Source: Puniceibacterium antarcticum
Lineage (GTDB): Bacteria > Pseudomonadota > Alphaproteobacteria > Rhodobacterales > Rhodobacteraceae
Assembly (NCBI RefSeq): GCF_002760615.1
Contig: NZ_AWWI01000100.1
Coordinates: forward strand, 124,001 to 188,000
Reading direction: 5' to 3'
DNA: 64,000 bases
Positions 28,420 through 36,900 of this stretch are shown here, piece by piece. The position numbers and the translations under genes are program-made. The stretch's first letter is position 1. Every line of letters begins with the position of its first letter. The notes beneath the pieces were generated by a model. The model worked only from the letters and a program-made list of their open reading frames with translations. It was not told the DNA's origin and did not search any database.

Positions 28420-28447
28420 ATTATATCAATTTAGATCGATCTAAATT
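28420..28447 (-). promoter_or_regulatory. Promoter and 20-bp perfect palindromic operator of the catabolic operon
   Basis: On the minus strand a consensus -10 hexamer TATAAT (28420-28425) lies 24 bp before the first permease ATG. Immediately upstream is the perfect 20-bp palindrome AATTTAGATCGATCTAAATT (28428-28447) with a central CG. That symmetry and central CG step are typical of LacI-family operators. It occupies the space where the -35 element and spacer should be. The LacI-type gene ends 16 bp beyond it. Repression of the operon with relief by its substrate is a strong inference. Confidence 0.82.
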
Positions 28448-28462
28448 TTACCGTACAGAAAG

Positions 28463-29476
28463 TCAATCCGCTTTCTTGCAGCTGCTCTGCCGGATCATCA
28501 GCGCGGGCGCGACGATGGACCTTGCGATCGGCGCCGCCCTGTCCACAAGCCGGCGGACCAGCAATCGCGCGGCCAGGGCGCCGATCTGTTCGGGCAGCAT
28601 GGCAACGCTGGTCAGCGACGGATAGGTCAGCTGCGCCAGCGGAAGATCGTCCAGACCAACGATGGCAATGTCGACGCCCGGCTCCCTGCCCGCGCGGCGC
28701 AGACCCAGCATCAGACCTGCCGCAAGAATGTCGTTGAAACACAGGACCGCCGTCGGCCGCCCCGGCAGCGCCAGCACCTTGGCCGCTGAACCCGCAGCCC
28801 CGTCCCAGGTCAGTTCGGCCTCCACCGTGCCGGCATCTTCGGCGCCGGTCTCGGCCAGCGCGCGGGCAAAGCCGTTGCGGCGTTCCTCACGTGCCGAGGT
28901 CCGCGCCGTAACGGACAGGAACGCAATGCGGTGATGGCCCTGCCCGACCAGATGCTGCACCGCCAGCCGCACACCTTCGATGTAATCCGCACCGGCATAA
29001 TCGGTCAGGTCCCGCCCGACCTCGCGCAGCGATTGCACCATCGGCAAGCCCCAGCCCTGTATCCGCGTCAAAAGCTCGGGCTGCGTGCCCTCTGCCGGGC
29101 ACAGGATGACGCCATCGACACCATGCCCCCGGAACCGCTGCAGAATGTCATTCTGCCGGGACGTGTCATCATGGCTGTTGGCCAGCAACACCACGCGGTC
29201 ATCTTCGCGCATCACCCGCTCCGCACCTGACAGGAATTCGGTGAAGAACGAATTCAGAAGGTTCGGCACGATGACCCCGATGGTGCGGCTGCTGTTGTTG
29301 CGCAGCCGCGCGGCTCCGATGTCTCGCACATAGTCAAGATCGGCCATCACCTGCTCGACTTTCGTGCGCGTGCGGTCCGCCACCAGCGGGGATTTGCGCA
29401 CCACCAGCGACACGGTGGCACGCGACACACCCGCAACCCGCGCAATTTCGCCCAAGGTGACCTTCTTGTGTTTCAT
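28463..29476 (-). CDS. LacI/GalR-family transcriptional repressor
   Basis: This 337-residue regulator has an N-terminal helix-turn-helix and hinge: VTLGEIARVAGVSRATVSLVV, then RTKVEQVMADLDYVRD. A periplasmic-binding-like effector domain follows (TIGVIVPNLLNSFFTEF, GVDGVILCPAEG, RPTAVLCFNDILAAGLMLGL, VAIVGLDDLPLAQ-type). The start at 29476 (MKHKKVTLGE) is the family start; the frame upstream runs into unrelated sequence. It lies upstream of, and in line with, the seven-gene catabolic operon, separated by the palindrome at 28428-28447. It probably controls that operon and itself senses a sugar-acid-like effector. Confidence 0.94.
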   Translation of the reverse strand: MKHKKVTLGEIARVAGVSRATVSLVVRKSPLVADRTRTKVEQVMADLDYVRDIGAARLRNNSSRTIGVIVPNLLNSFFTEFLSGAERVMREDDRVVLLANSHDDTSRQNDILQRFRGHGVDGVILCPAEGTQPELLTRIQGWGLPMVQSLREVGRDLTDYAGADYIEGVRLAVQHLVGQGHHRIAFLSVTARTSAREERRNGFARALAETGAEDAGTVEAELTWDGAAGSAAKVLALPGRPTAVLCFNDILAAGLMLGLRRAGREPGVDIAIVGLDDLPLAQLTYPSLTSVAMLPEQIGALAARLLVRRLVDRAAPIARSIVAPALMIRQSSCKKAD

Positions 29477-29574
29477 GCGCTCTGCCTCTCCGCTCTGTCT
29501 CAAGATATTGCAGATATAGAGCCTACGATCTGAGTGATACGGAAAACAGGTGCGTCCCGCAGGGCTTGCCCATT

Positions 29575-29646
29575 TTTGCAAATTGCAAACCCGCTCGCCA
29601 AAGGGGCAAAGTCGTTTGCTCAGTTTGCAAACACAGCTTTGCAAAG
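29575..29646. promoter_or_regulatory. Cluster of TTTGCAAA palindromes upstream of the lacI-type gene
   Basis: Three full TTTGCAAA octamers occur at 29575-29582, 29624-29631 and 29638-29645. The last two are inside larger palindromes GTTTGCAAAC and CTTTGCAAAG with six bases between the octamers. A further TTGCAAA follows the first. The octamer pair resembles the site described for PccR/RamB-type short-chain acyl-CoA regulators (TTTGCAAA-N4-TTTGCAAA), but the spacing here is six. The cluster is 100-170 bp upstream of the lacI-type gene and beside two relic genes. Confidence 0.55.
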
Positions 29647-29699
29647 CCATCCCACAGCGCAGGGTGCCGCTCAAAAGGGCGCCAAAGCGGACCACGCGC

Positions 29700-29926
29700 C
29701 CCACAATACGCAGCAGCGCACCCACACGCGCCGGAACCTCATCCCCGGACCTCTGCATGGCGCGGTCGTCCAGCCCGGCAATCCGGCGCGCCCGACAAAT
29801 GGATTGACCCACCGGGGCTCCGCCCTGCCCGTTCCATCAGGCCCAGCATCGCCATGCCGGTCATCGCCATGCCGGTCATCGACTTGCCCGCCCCGCTTTC
29901 GCCGAGCATCCCCATAATCTCGCACC
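29700..29926 (-). pseudogene. Relic of a dipeptide-type ABC transporter ATPase (DppD-like)
   Basis: On the minus strand one frame reads GMLGESGAGKSMTGMAM, a Walker A loop in the context typical of oligopeptide/dipeptide ATPases. It continues TGMAMLGLMERAGRSPGGSIHLSG. After a frame change it continues IAGLDDRAMQRSGDEVPA, which matches the family's DD..L.R-RG-EI segment before the Q-loop. The rest of the ATPase is missing. A 15-bp tandem duplication creates the doubled MTGMAM. The sequence is plainly non-functional. It directly follows the amidohydrolase relic, so the two may be remains of one catabolic operon. Confidence 0.65.
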
Positions 29927-30540
29927 GCCGTATCCACGCTTTTCTTCACGCAGGCGATCACCCCGTCCTGCATCACCCGCCGCCCGTCGGTACAGACGTC
30001 GCGCACATAACGACCAGAGGCTGCGGTCCTCAGCGTCTGCACCGGATCGGATGTCTGCAAGGTCAGGCTCAGGTCAACCGCCGAGATGTCAGCCCGCCCA
30101 AGCCGCTCCAGATCGGCCCGGTTCAGAACCCTCGCCCGCCCAGCCTAGCGGCGAACACGCTCTCGGACCGAACCGCTTCCATCCCATCCACCAGATGCGC
30201 GCTCCTCATGCCGCGCTGTTTGTTCAGGATCAACTCGACAGGAAAGATGTCCGTGCCAAGGCCAATGTTGACCCCATGGCGCGGCATTTGGCAAAGCTGT
30301 CCGGCATCCCCCATGGCGGGCCGACACCAGAGGGCAGTGAACCCGCGTGGCCCCGACCCCGACGAGCAGCGCGAACCACGGCCGCGGCGTGTTGTCGGCA
30401 AACAGCGACATCTCGGTAAAGTCCTGCGTTACCGCCATGGCCTTGGGTCGCTGGTGCATCGGCGATGCCGCCTCACTGACCCGGGTAAGTGCGGCAAGCA
30501 TATCCTCAGCCGTGAACGGATTGCGATGCGACTGATGCAA
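29927..30540 (-). pseudogene. Relic of an amidohydrolase (TRZ/ATZ chlorohydrolase-like)
   Basis: The minus strand holds consecutive amidohydrolase segments in shifting frames. VHCPLVSARHGG lies in one frame. HGVNIGLGTDIFPVELI and NKQRGMRSAHLVDG lie in the next, with the GLGTD metal-binding Asp still visible. LNRADLERLGRADISAVDLSL and SDPVQTLRTAASGRYVRDV lie in a third. The N-terminal half with the HxH metal motif is absent. At least two frameshifts and a TGA prevent translation. The layout matches the C-terminal two thirds of cytosine-deaminase-like or atrazine-chlorohydrolase-like enzymes. The exact ends are approximate. Confidence 0.7.
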
Positions 30541-30655
30541 GCAGAATTCTTCTTATTTGCATCTCTGTCTCTCTATCCATCAAAATTGTATTTCAGAATC
30601 GTCAAGATTGGATACGATGTGACGGGCATGCCCGACGAGATACGGTTTATGGGGT

Positions 30656-30671
30656 TAATTGTCTCCAATTA
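30656..30671. promoter_or_regulatory. TAATTG-N4-CAATTA inverted repeat upstream of the GntR gene
   Basis: A perfect 6-bp inverted repeat with a four-base spacer lies 55-71 bp upstream of the likely GntR start, in a locally AT-rich stretch. It is a plausible autoregulatory operator for the GntR-family protein. The evidence is positional only. Confidence 0.4.
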
Positions 30672-30726
30672 TCGGAAAAATATGCGTGCAATAGGCTGGA
30701 TGCGAAATCGATGGGCAAAGACAGAC

Positions 30727-31416
30727 ATGACTGATGACAAGTCCACCCTGACCGACGCGGTGCATGACCTGCTGCGCCGCGCGATCATCGAACAGGCCCT
30801 GAAACCCGGCATGCGCCTGCCCGAAGATACGGTGGGGAATCAGTTCGGCGTCAGCCGCACCATCGTGCGCCATGCGCTTGTCCGCCTTGAAAACGAAGGG
30901 CTGGTGATCACCCGCCGCAACCGGGGCGCCTTTGTCGCCGAACCCACACGCGAAGAGGCACGGCAGATCTTCGAGGCACGCCGCTGTCTTGAAAACGAGG
31001 TGATCCGCATGCTTTGCGACCGCATGCCCCTCTCCGGGTACGATCAGCTTCAGGCGCATGTGCGCAGTGAAAAGGTCGCACGCGGCAAAGATGGCCCGGT
31101 TTCGATCAGACTGGCGGGCGAATTCCACATTCTGCTGGCCGAACTGACCGGGAACGAGGTGCTGGCCCGCTATGTGCGCGAGGTGGTGTTGCGCTGTTCG
31201 CTCATCCTGTCGATGTATGCCCGCAGGCATTCCTCCGACTGTGCAGTGGACGAACATTCCCAGATCATCGAAGCGATCCGCAGCGGCGATCACGCCCGCG
31301 CCATCGACATCATGGGCCACCACCTTGGTGCGGTGGCAGACCGGGCCGAACTGGCACCCAGAGCCGACAGCCTCCAGTCGATCCTGTCACATTACGCAAA
31401 GGAATTCATCACATGA
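30727..31416 (+). CDS. GntR-family transcriptional regulator with FCD domain
   Basis: This 229-residue regulator has an N-terminal winged helix: RRAIIEQALKPGMRLPEDTV, NQFGVSRTIVRHALVRLENE, VITRRNRGAFVAEPT. The C-terminal all-helical FCD effector domain follows, with metal-binding-type histidines in FHILLAEL, DEHSQIIEAIRSGD and MGHHLG. The start at 30727 (MTDDKSTL) is chosen; the frame is open far upstream through non-coding sequence, so position alone does not decide it. It overlaps the flavin reductase-like gene (ATGA), forming an operon. It is likely to sense a small organic acid. Confidence 0.93.
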   Translation: MTDDKSTLTDAVHDLLRRAIIEQALKPGMRLPEDTVGNQFGVSRTIVRHALVRLENEGLVITRRNRGAFVAEPTREEARQIFEARRCLENEVIRMLCDRMPLSGYDQLQAHVRSEKVARGKDGPVSIRLAGEFHILLAELTGNEVLARYVREVVLRCSLILSMYARRHSSDCAVDEHSQIIEAIRSGDHARAIDIMGHHLGAVADRAELAPRADSLQSILSHYAKEFIT

Positions 31417-32078
31417 GCCAAACCCATCACGAGCTGGATTTTTCCACGCTCAGCCCGCGCGACGCCTACAAGGTGATGATCGGCACCATTGTGCCCCGCC
31501 CGATTGCCTGGGTCACCACGGTCTCTGCAGACGGGGTGGTGAATGCCGCGCCCTATTCGTTCTTCAACTGCCTCTCCGCTGATCCACCGATCCTCGCGCT
31601 GGGTGTCGAGAACAAGCCGGACCGCGCTTTCAAGGACACCGCCTATAACATCCGCATGACGGAATGTTTTACCGTCAACATCGTCGATCGCGCCAATGTG
31701 AGGGCAATGGCCGTCACCGCCGCTGGTTTCGCCCCCGAGGTGGACGAACTGCAGATGGCCGGCCTCACCGCCGCACCGGGGGTCAAGGTCGCCTGCCCAC
31801 GCATCGCCGAGGCGCCCGTGGCCTTTGAATGTGAACGCTACATGGGGATCTCGATCAGCTCGGCGCGCGAAATCATCTTAGGTCGCATCGTCATGGCCCA
31901 TGTGCGCACAGATATCATGGACCCCGCCACCCATTATTCCGACCATGCGCGTCTGGATGCTATCGGGCGCATGGGGGGCAACGGCTATGCCGGAACCCTC
32001 GATTACTTCGACTGGCCCACCCCCTCCGCAGAAGAGGTGCTGCGCAGTCTGGACCTGCCGGATATCAAGCAGGGATAG
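31413..32078 (+). CDS. Flavin reductase-like FMN-binding protein
   Basis: This 221-residue protein belongs to the flavin reductase-like FMN-binding split-barrel family. The N-terminal AYKVMIGTIVPRPIAWVTTVSADG is the classic signature. APYSFFNCLSADPPILALGV and FTVNIVDRANVRAMAVTA follow, then YMGISISSAREIILGRIV. Members reduce flavin for partner monooxygenases or act on other substrates. No monooxygenase gene is adjacent. It is translationally coupled to the GntR gene and converges on the GntP permease, with an inverted repeat between. Confidence 0.92.
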   Translation: MSQTHHELDFSTLSPRDAYKVMIGTIVPRPIAWVTTVSADGVVNAAPYSFFNCLSADPPILALGVENKPDRAFKDTAYNIRMTECFTVNIVDRANVRAMAVTAAGFAPEVDELQMAGLTAAPGVKVACPRIAEAPVAFECERYMGISISSAREIILGRIVMAHVRTDIMDPATHYSDHARLDAIGRMGGNGYAGTLDYFDWPTPSAEEVLRSLDLPDIKQG

Positions 32079-32097
32079 GCCTCAGGCTCTGGCTTGC

Positions 32098-32120
32098 GCT
32101 GGGGGCGGCACGCCCCCAGC
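32098..32120. terminator. Hairpin between convergent flavin reductase-like and gntP-type genes
   Basis: A perfect 10-bp stem (GCTGGGGGCG with CGCCCCCAGC, three-base loop) lies 20 bp after the flavin reductase-like stop. There is no U-tract next to it on the plus strand. It is likely to contribute to termination of both converging units. Confidence 0.55.
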
Positions 32121-32161
32121 CTGTTACGCAAAACCGGCCTTTTGCGCAAAACCAGCGCTTT

Positions 32162-33544
32162 TCAGAACACCGAAACCGACGCTGCGACAATGACCGCCAC
32201 CGTCAGCGCAAACGGAATAAGGACCGCCACCACAAAGATGTCGCCATAGCTTTGCCTGTGGGTCAGCCCGGTGATCGCCAGCAGCGTGATGACCGCGCCA
32301 TTGTGCGGCAGCGCGTCGAACCCGCCAGAGGACAGCGCCACAACGCGGTGCATGATCTCTGGATCAATCCCGGCGGCCTGCGCGTTTGCCATGAACTGTT
32401 CGCCCAGTGTGGCCAGCGCAATCGACATCCCGCCTGACGCTGACCCGGTGATGCCCGCCAGCACGTTGGTCGCCACTGCCGCCGAAATCAGCGGATTGGG
32501 TGAAATGCCCAGCACCGCATCGCGGATCACCGCAAAGGCTGGAAGCGAGGCGATGACCGCGCCATAGCCAACCTCCGACGCGGTGTTGAACACCGGCAGC
32601 AGCGATCCCATCGTGCCCTTGTTGTAGCTGTCCATCAGATCGACAAAGCGCGACCAGTTCAGCGCGGTACACAGCAAGATCGAAATCACAAGCGATGCGA
32701 TGATCGCCCAGATTCCCTGCACATCCCCCAGCGTGATGCCGCCATATTTCTCCTCCTGCAGATAGGACGCATCCATCGCCGGGATCACTAGATAGGTGAA
32801 AACGGCATTCAGCACGATCACCGTTATCACCGGCGCAAGCGCGACCAGAATCGAGGGCAGCGCACGATCCGCCAGTTCGGCGTCCTCACCCGTCTTGGCA
32901 TGATCGCCATAGCCTTCGCCTGCGCCATTCGCCGACGCGCGCCGCCGGTTGAGCCAGAGAATGCCAAAAACCATCATGCCCAGCCCCGACGCCGTGCCAT
33001 AAAACGGCGCTGCAAAAGGCGTCGTGCCGAAATAGGGCATGGGGATCGCGTTCTGGATTGCCGGCGTGCCCGGAAAGGCGGTCATGGTAAAGGTGAAGGA
33101 CCCCAGCGCCAGCGCCGCCGGCAGCAGCCGCTTGGGCGTGTCAGATCGGCGAAACAGCGCATTGGCAATGGGATAGACCGCAAAGGCCACCACAAACAAC
33201 GACACGCCGCCATAGGTCAGCACCCCGCAGGCCAGCACCACCGCAGCGATCGACTGACCAGATCCCATCTTTTCCGTGAACCATTCCGCGATGGTCCGCG
33301 CCGATCCCGAATCCGCCATCAGCTTGCCAAAGATCGCCCCCAGCAGGAACAGCGGAAAGAATTTCAGCAGATAGTTCCCCAATGCAGGCATGAACACCTG
33401 CGTATAGGTCGCAAACAGCGGCAATCCCCCCGCCATTACCGCCGCCAGAAGCGCCAGTATCGGCGCGAGGATCAACACGTTGATTCCGCGATAGGCCAGA
33501 TACATCAGCAGCCCGAGCGATAGAAAAATTCCGATCAGTCCCAT
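32162..33544 (-). CDS. GntP-family organic acid permease
   Basis: This 460-residue inner-membrane protein has about 12 hydrophobic helices. It resembles the GntP family of proton-coupled gluconate and hydroxy-acid transporters. Signals include LILAPILALLAAVMAGGLP, GAIFGKLMADSGSARTIAEWF, GVSLFVVAFAVYPIA and the late SGGFDALPHNGAVITLL, all conserved in GntP-type permeases. The start at 33544 (MGLIGIF) is set by GGGAGGAACC just upstream. The substrate is not readable from sequence. The neighbouring GntR-type regulator may control it. Confidence 0.92.
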   Translation of the reverse strand: MGLIGIFLSLGLLMYLAYRGINVLILAPILALLAAVMAGGLPLFATYTQVFMPALGNYLLKFFPLFLLGAIFGKLMADSGSARTIAEWFTEKMGSGQSIAAVVLACGVLTYGGVSLFVVAFAVYPIANALFRRSDTPKRLLPAALALGSFTFTMTAFPGTPAIQNAIPMPYFGTTPFAAPFYGTASGLGMMVFGILWLNRRRASANGAGEGYGDHAKTGEDAELADRALPSILVALAPVITVIVLNAVFTYLVIPAMDASYLQEEKYGGITLGDVQGIWAIIASLVISILLCTALNWSRFVDLMDSYNKGTMGSLLPVFNTASEVGYGAVIASLPAFAVIRDAVLGISPNPLISAAVATNVLAGITGSASGGMSIALATLGEQFMANAQAAGIDPEIMHRVVALSSGGFDALPHNGAVITLLAITGLTHRQSYGDIFVVAVLIPFALTVAVIVAASVSVF

Positions 33545-33760
33545 GGTTCCTCCCATTTCCCCGCCTGCACCCGCAGTTTGGCCGTGGGCGACTTCGGATG
33601 ATATCGGCAGGATGTGATCAGATACTTGAACCCTCAGCCCACAGGGTCAAGCCGGCAATCGGAACAGCTGCCGTGGGGTAACTGCAACGGCAACCCGGAA
33701 CACGTACCATTGACCGCTGACCAGACGATTGCGCAGAGGCCGCGCAAAGCGCCCGCACAG

Positions 33761-33787
33761 AAAAAGGGGCGCCCAAAAGGCGCCCCA
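33761..33787 (-). terminator. Intrinsic terminator downstream of nrdJ
   Basis: On the minus strand GGGGCGCC pairs with GGCGCCCC around a five-base loop, followed at once by TTTTT. It lies about 160 bases after the nrdJ stop and is a strong rho-independent terminator. The surrounding 33557-33944 interval holds no gene I can support. Confidence 0.87.
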
Positions 33788-33855
33788 GGTTTGCATGATC
33801 TGGTTCCAGGAGCGCGCCACACCTGTGACACAGGATCCGGCTGGATCACTTATAT

Positions 33856-33889
33856 GGGGGGCGGGCGCACCAGCCCCCCAATTTTATTT
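33856..33889 (+). terminator. Plus-strand hairpin followed by a T-rich run
   Basis: GGGGGGC (33856-33862) pairs with GCCCCCC (33873-33879), followed by AATTTTATTT. This is the layout of a plus-strand terminator, yet no plus-strand gene precedes it. It may end an unseen small RNA or antisense transcript entering nrdJ. Confidence 0.45.
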
Positions 33890-33944
33890 CCTGTTCAGGC
33901 GTTGCATCTGCGCAGAAACAATCCGGCCCCGCATCTCAATCTCT

Positions 33945-36900
33945 TCAGCTACAGCCGGACGTGCCGCCGCAGGTGTTGCACTTCATGCAGGTGCCGTTGC
34001 GCACCAGGGTGTAGTTGCCGCATTCGTTGCAGGCCTCGCCCTCATAGCCCTGCATCTTGGCCCGCGACACTGCGTTCATCGCCATGCCGCTGGCAACCGA
34101 AGCCCTCGGCGCGCTCGCATAGGCCACAGCCGCTGTGCTCTGCGGCATCAGCGTGTTCAGCGTGGCCACGGAATCCGCCATGCCGCCTTGCAACACCACC
34201 AGATCCTGCGGGAGACGCTTGCGCAGATACCCGGTCGAGCTGATCTGTTTCAGCACCTCAAGGCTGCGCGACGCCGCCGTCGGCGAGATTTCCTTGACGT
34301 TGGACACGCCCTCTTCCTCGCCCCGGCCCAGATCGTCAAACGACGCACCGGACGGTTTCACATGGGCCAGATCGGTGCGGTCCAGATAGGACACCGCCAG
34401 CTCGCGAAAGATATAATCAAGGATCGAGGTCGCATTCTTGATGCTGTCATTGCCTTGCACAATGCCGGCCGGTTCGAACTTGGTAAAGGTAAAGGCATCC
34501 ACGAACTCTTCCAGCGGCACGCCGTATTGCAGACCAACCGACACCGCGATGGCAAAGTTGTTCATCATGGCGCGGAACCCCGCCCCTTCCTTGTGCATGT
34601 CTATGAAAATCTCGCCCAGGGTGCCGTCCTGATATTCCCCCGTGCGCAGATAGACCTTGTGACCGCCGATCACCGCCTTCTGCGTATACCCCTTGCGCCG
34701 CTCCGGCATCTTTTCACGGCCGCGCGCGATCTCTTTCACGATGAACTTCTCGACAACCTTCTGTGCCAGCACCGCCGCCTTTTCATGGGCGGACCCGCTT
34801 TCCAGAACCTCGGCCGCCTCGTCATCATCCTCGACCAGAGCAGAGGCCAGCGGCTGCGACAGCTTCGATCCGTCGCGGTACAACGCATTCGCCTTGACCC
34901 CCAGCGACCAGCTCAGCTCATACGCTCTCTGGCAATCGAGGATCGTCGCATCATTGGGCATGTTGATTGTCTTGGAAATCGCGCCCGAGATAAAGCTTTG
35001 CGCCGCCGCCATCATGTGGATATGGCTGCTGACCCCCAGATACCGCTTGCCCTTCTTGCCGCAGGTGTTTGCGCAGTCAAAGATCGGATAGTCCGCCACC
35101 CGCAGATGCGGCGCCCCTTCCAGGGTCATCGTGCCGCAAACATGATCATTGGCCAGCTCGATCTCGCGCTTGCTGTAGCCAAGGTGGCGCAGCAGATCAA
35201 AGGTCGGATCGTTCAGCTTCTCCATGGGGATGCCCAGCACACCGGTGCAGAACGCTTCGCCCAGCGTCCACTGGTTGAACACAAACCGGATGTCAAAGGC
35301 CGAGGCCAGCGCGCCTTCGATCTTCTCGATCTGTGCGGGACCAAAGCCATGCCCGATCAGCGAGGTGTGGTTGATCCCCGGCGCATTGCCGAGGGTGCCG
35401 TGACCGACGGCATAGGCCACGATCTCTTCGATCTGGCTGGACGGATACCCCAGCTTTTCCAATGCTGCCGGAACCGACTGGTTGATGATCTTGAAATAGC
35501 CGCCACCGGCAAGCTTCTTGAACTTCACCAGCGCAAAATCCGGCTCGATCCCCGTGGTGTCGCAATCCATCACCAGACCGATGGTGCCCGTCGGCGCAAT
35601 GACCGAGGTCTGCGCATTGCGATAACCATGCGCCTCACCCAGACGCAGCGCCTCGTCCCAAGTGGATTTCGCCAGCTGGATCAGCGTCTGATCCGGGCAG
35701 CGCTTGTGATCCAGCGGCACCGGCTTGGTGGCCAGCTTCTCATAGCCCGTCGCCGCACCATGCGCCGCGCGGCGGTGATTGCGGATCACCCGCAGCATGT
35801 GTTTCCTGTTCTTCTCATACCCCGCAAAGGCACCCAGCTCTCCGGCAATCTCGGCCGAGGTGGCATAGGCCACACCGGTCATGATTGCACTCAGCGCACC
35901 ACACAGTGCGCGACCCGCGTCGCTGTCATAGGAAAAGCCCATGTTCATCAGCAAGCCGCCGATGTTCGCATACCCCAGACCCAACGTGCGGAAATCATAG
36001 GACCGCTGCGCGATCTCCCGACTCGGGAACTGTGCCATGGTCACGCTGATTTCCAGCGTCAGCGTCCACAAACGTGTGGCATGCATGTAATCCTCGGACT
36101 GGAATACCCCGCCCTTGAGGAAGGTCAGCAGGTTCATCGACGCAAGGTTGCAGGCGGTGTCGTCTAGGAACATATATTCCGAACAGGGGTTCGATCCGCG
36201 GATCGCGCCGTCTTCGGGGCAGGTGTGCCAGTCATTCACCGTGTCGTGAAACTGGATGCCCGGATCAGCGCAGGCCCAGGCTGCATGCCCCACATCCTCC
36301 CAAAGATCCCGCGCCTTGATGGTCTTGGCGACCGTGCCATCGGTGCGGCGGATCAGCTCCCAGTCAGCATCGTTCTTCACGGCCTTCAGAAAGGCATCGG
36401 TGACCCGGATCGAGTTGTTGGAATTCTGACCGGACACGGATGCATAGGCCTCGGAATCCCAATCGGTGTCATAGGTCGGAAATTCAATCGCGCTGTAACC
36501 CTGCTTGGCATAATCCAGCACGCGCTTGACATAGGTTTCCGGGATCGCAACCTTCTTGGCCTCGCGGATCGCGCCCTTCAGCGCCGCGTTGGTCTTGGGG
36601 TCACAGGCATCTTCGGCCATGCCGTCCCACTGACGGATCGCGCCAAAGATCAGGTTCAGCTTCTGCTCGTGCATCTTGCTGCCCGCGACGATGCTCGCAA
36701 CCTTCTGCTCTTCCTTGACCTTCCAGTTGATGAATTCCTCGATATCCGGATGGTCCGCATCGATGATCACCATCTTGGCCGCGCGGCGTGTGGTGCCACC
36801 CGATTTGATCGCCCCCGCCGCGCGATCACCGATCTTGAGAAACCCCATAAGGCCAGAGGATTTGCCACCGCCCGACAGCGGCTCGTTTGCGGCGCGCAAG

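Noticed and set aside
29477-29812. N-terminal extension of the LacI-type protein
   Set aside because: The extension covers the TTTGCAAA cluster and part of the ATPase relic. LacI-family proteins begin at the helix-turn-helix, matching 29476.
29566-30726. Long N-terminal extension of the GntR frame
   Set aside because: The frame runs through relic sequence and AT-rich DNA. The conserved GntR fold starts just after 30727.
33729-36167. An 812-codon plus-strand open frame
   Set aside because: It is antisense to nrdJ, which has secure motifs throughout. The translation is Arg/His/Gln-rich and unnatural.
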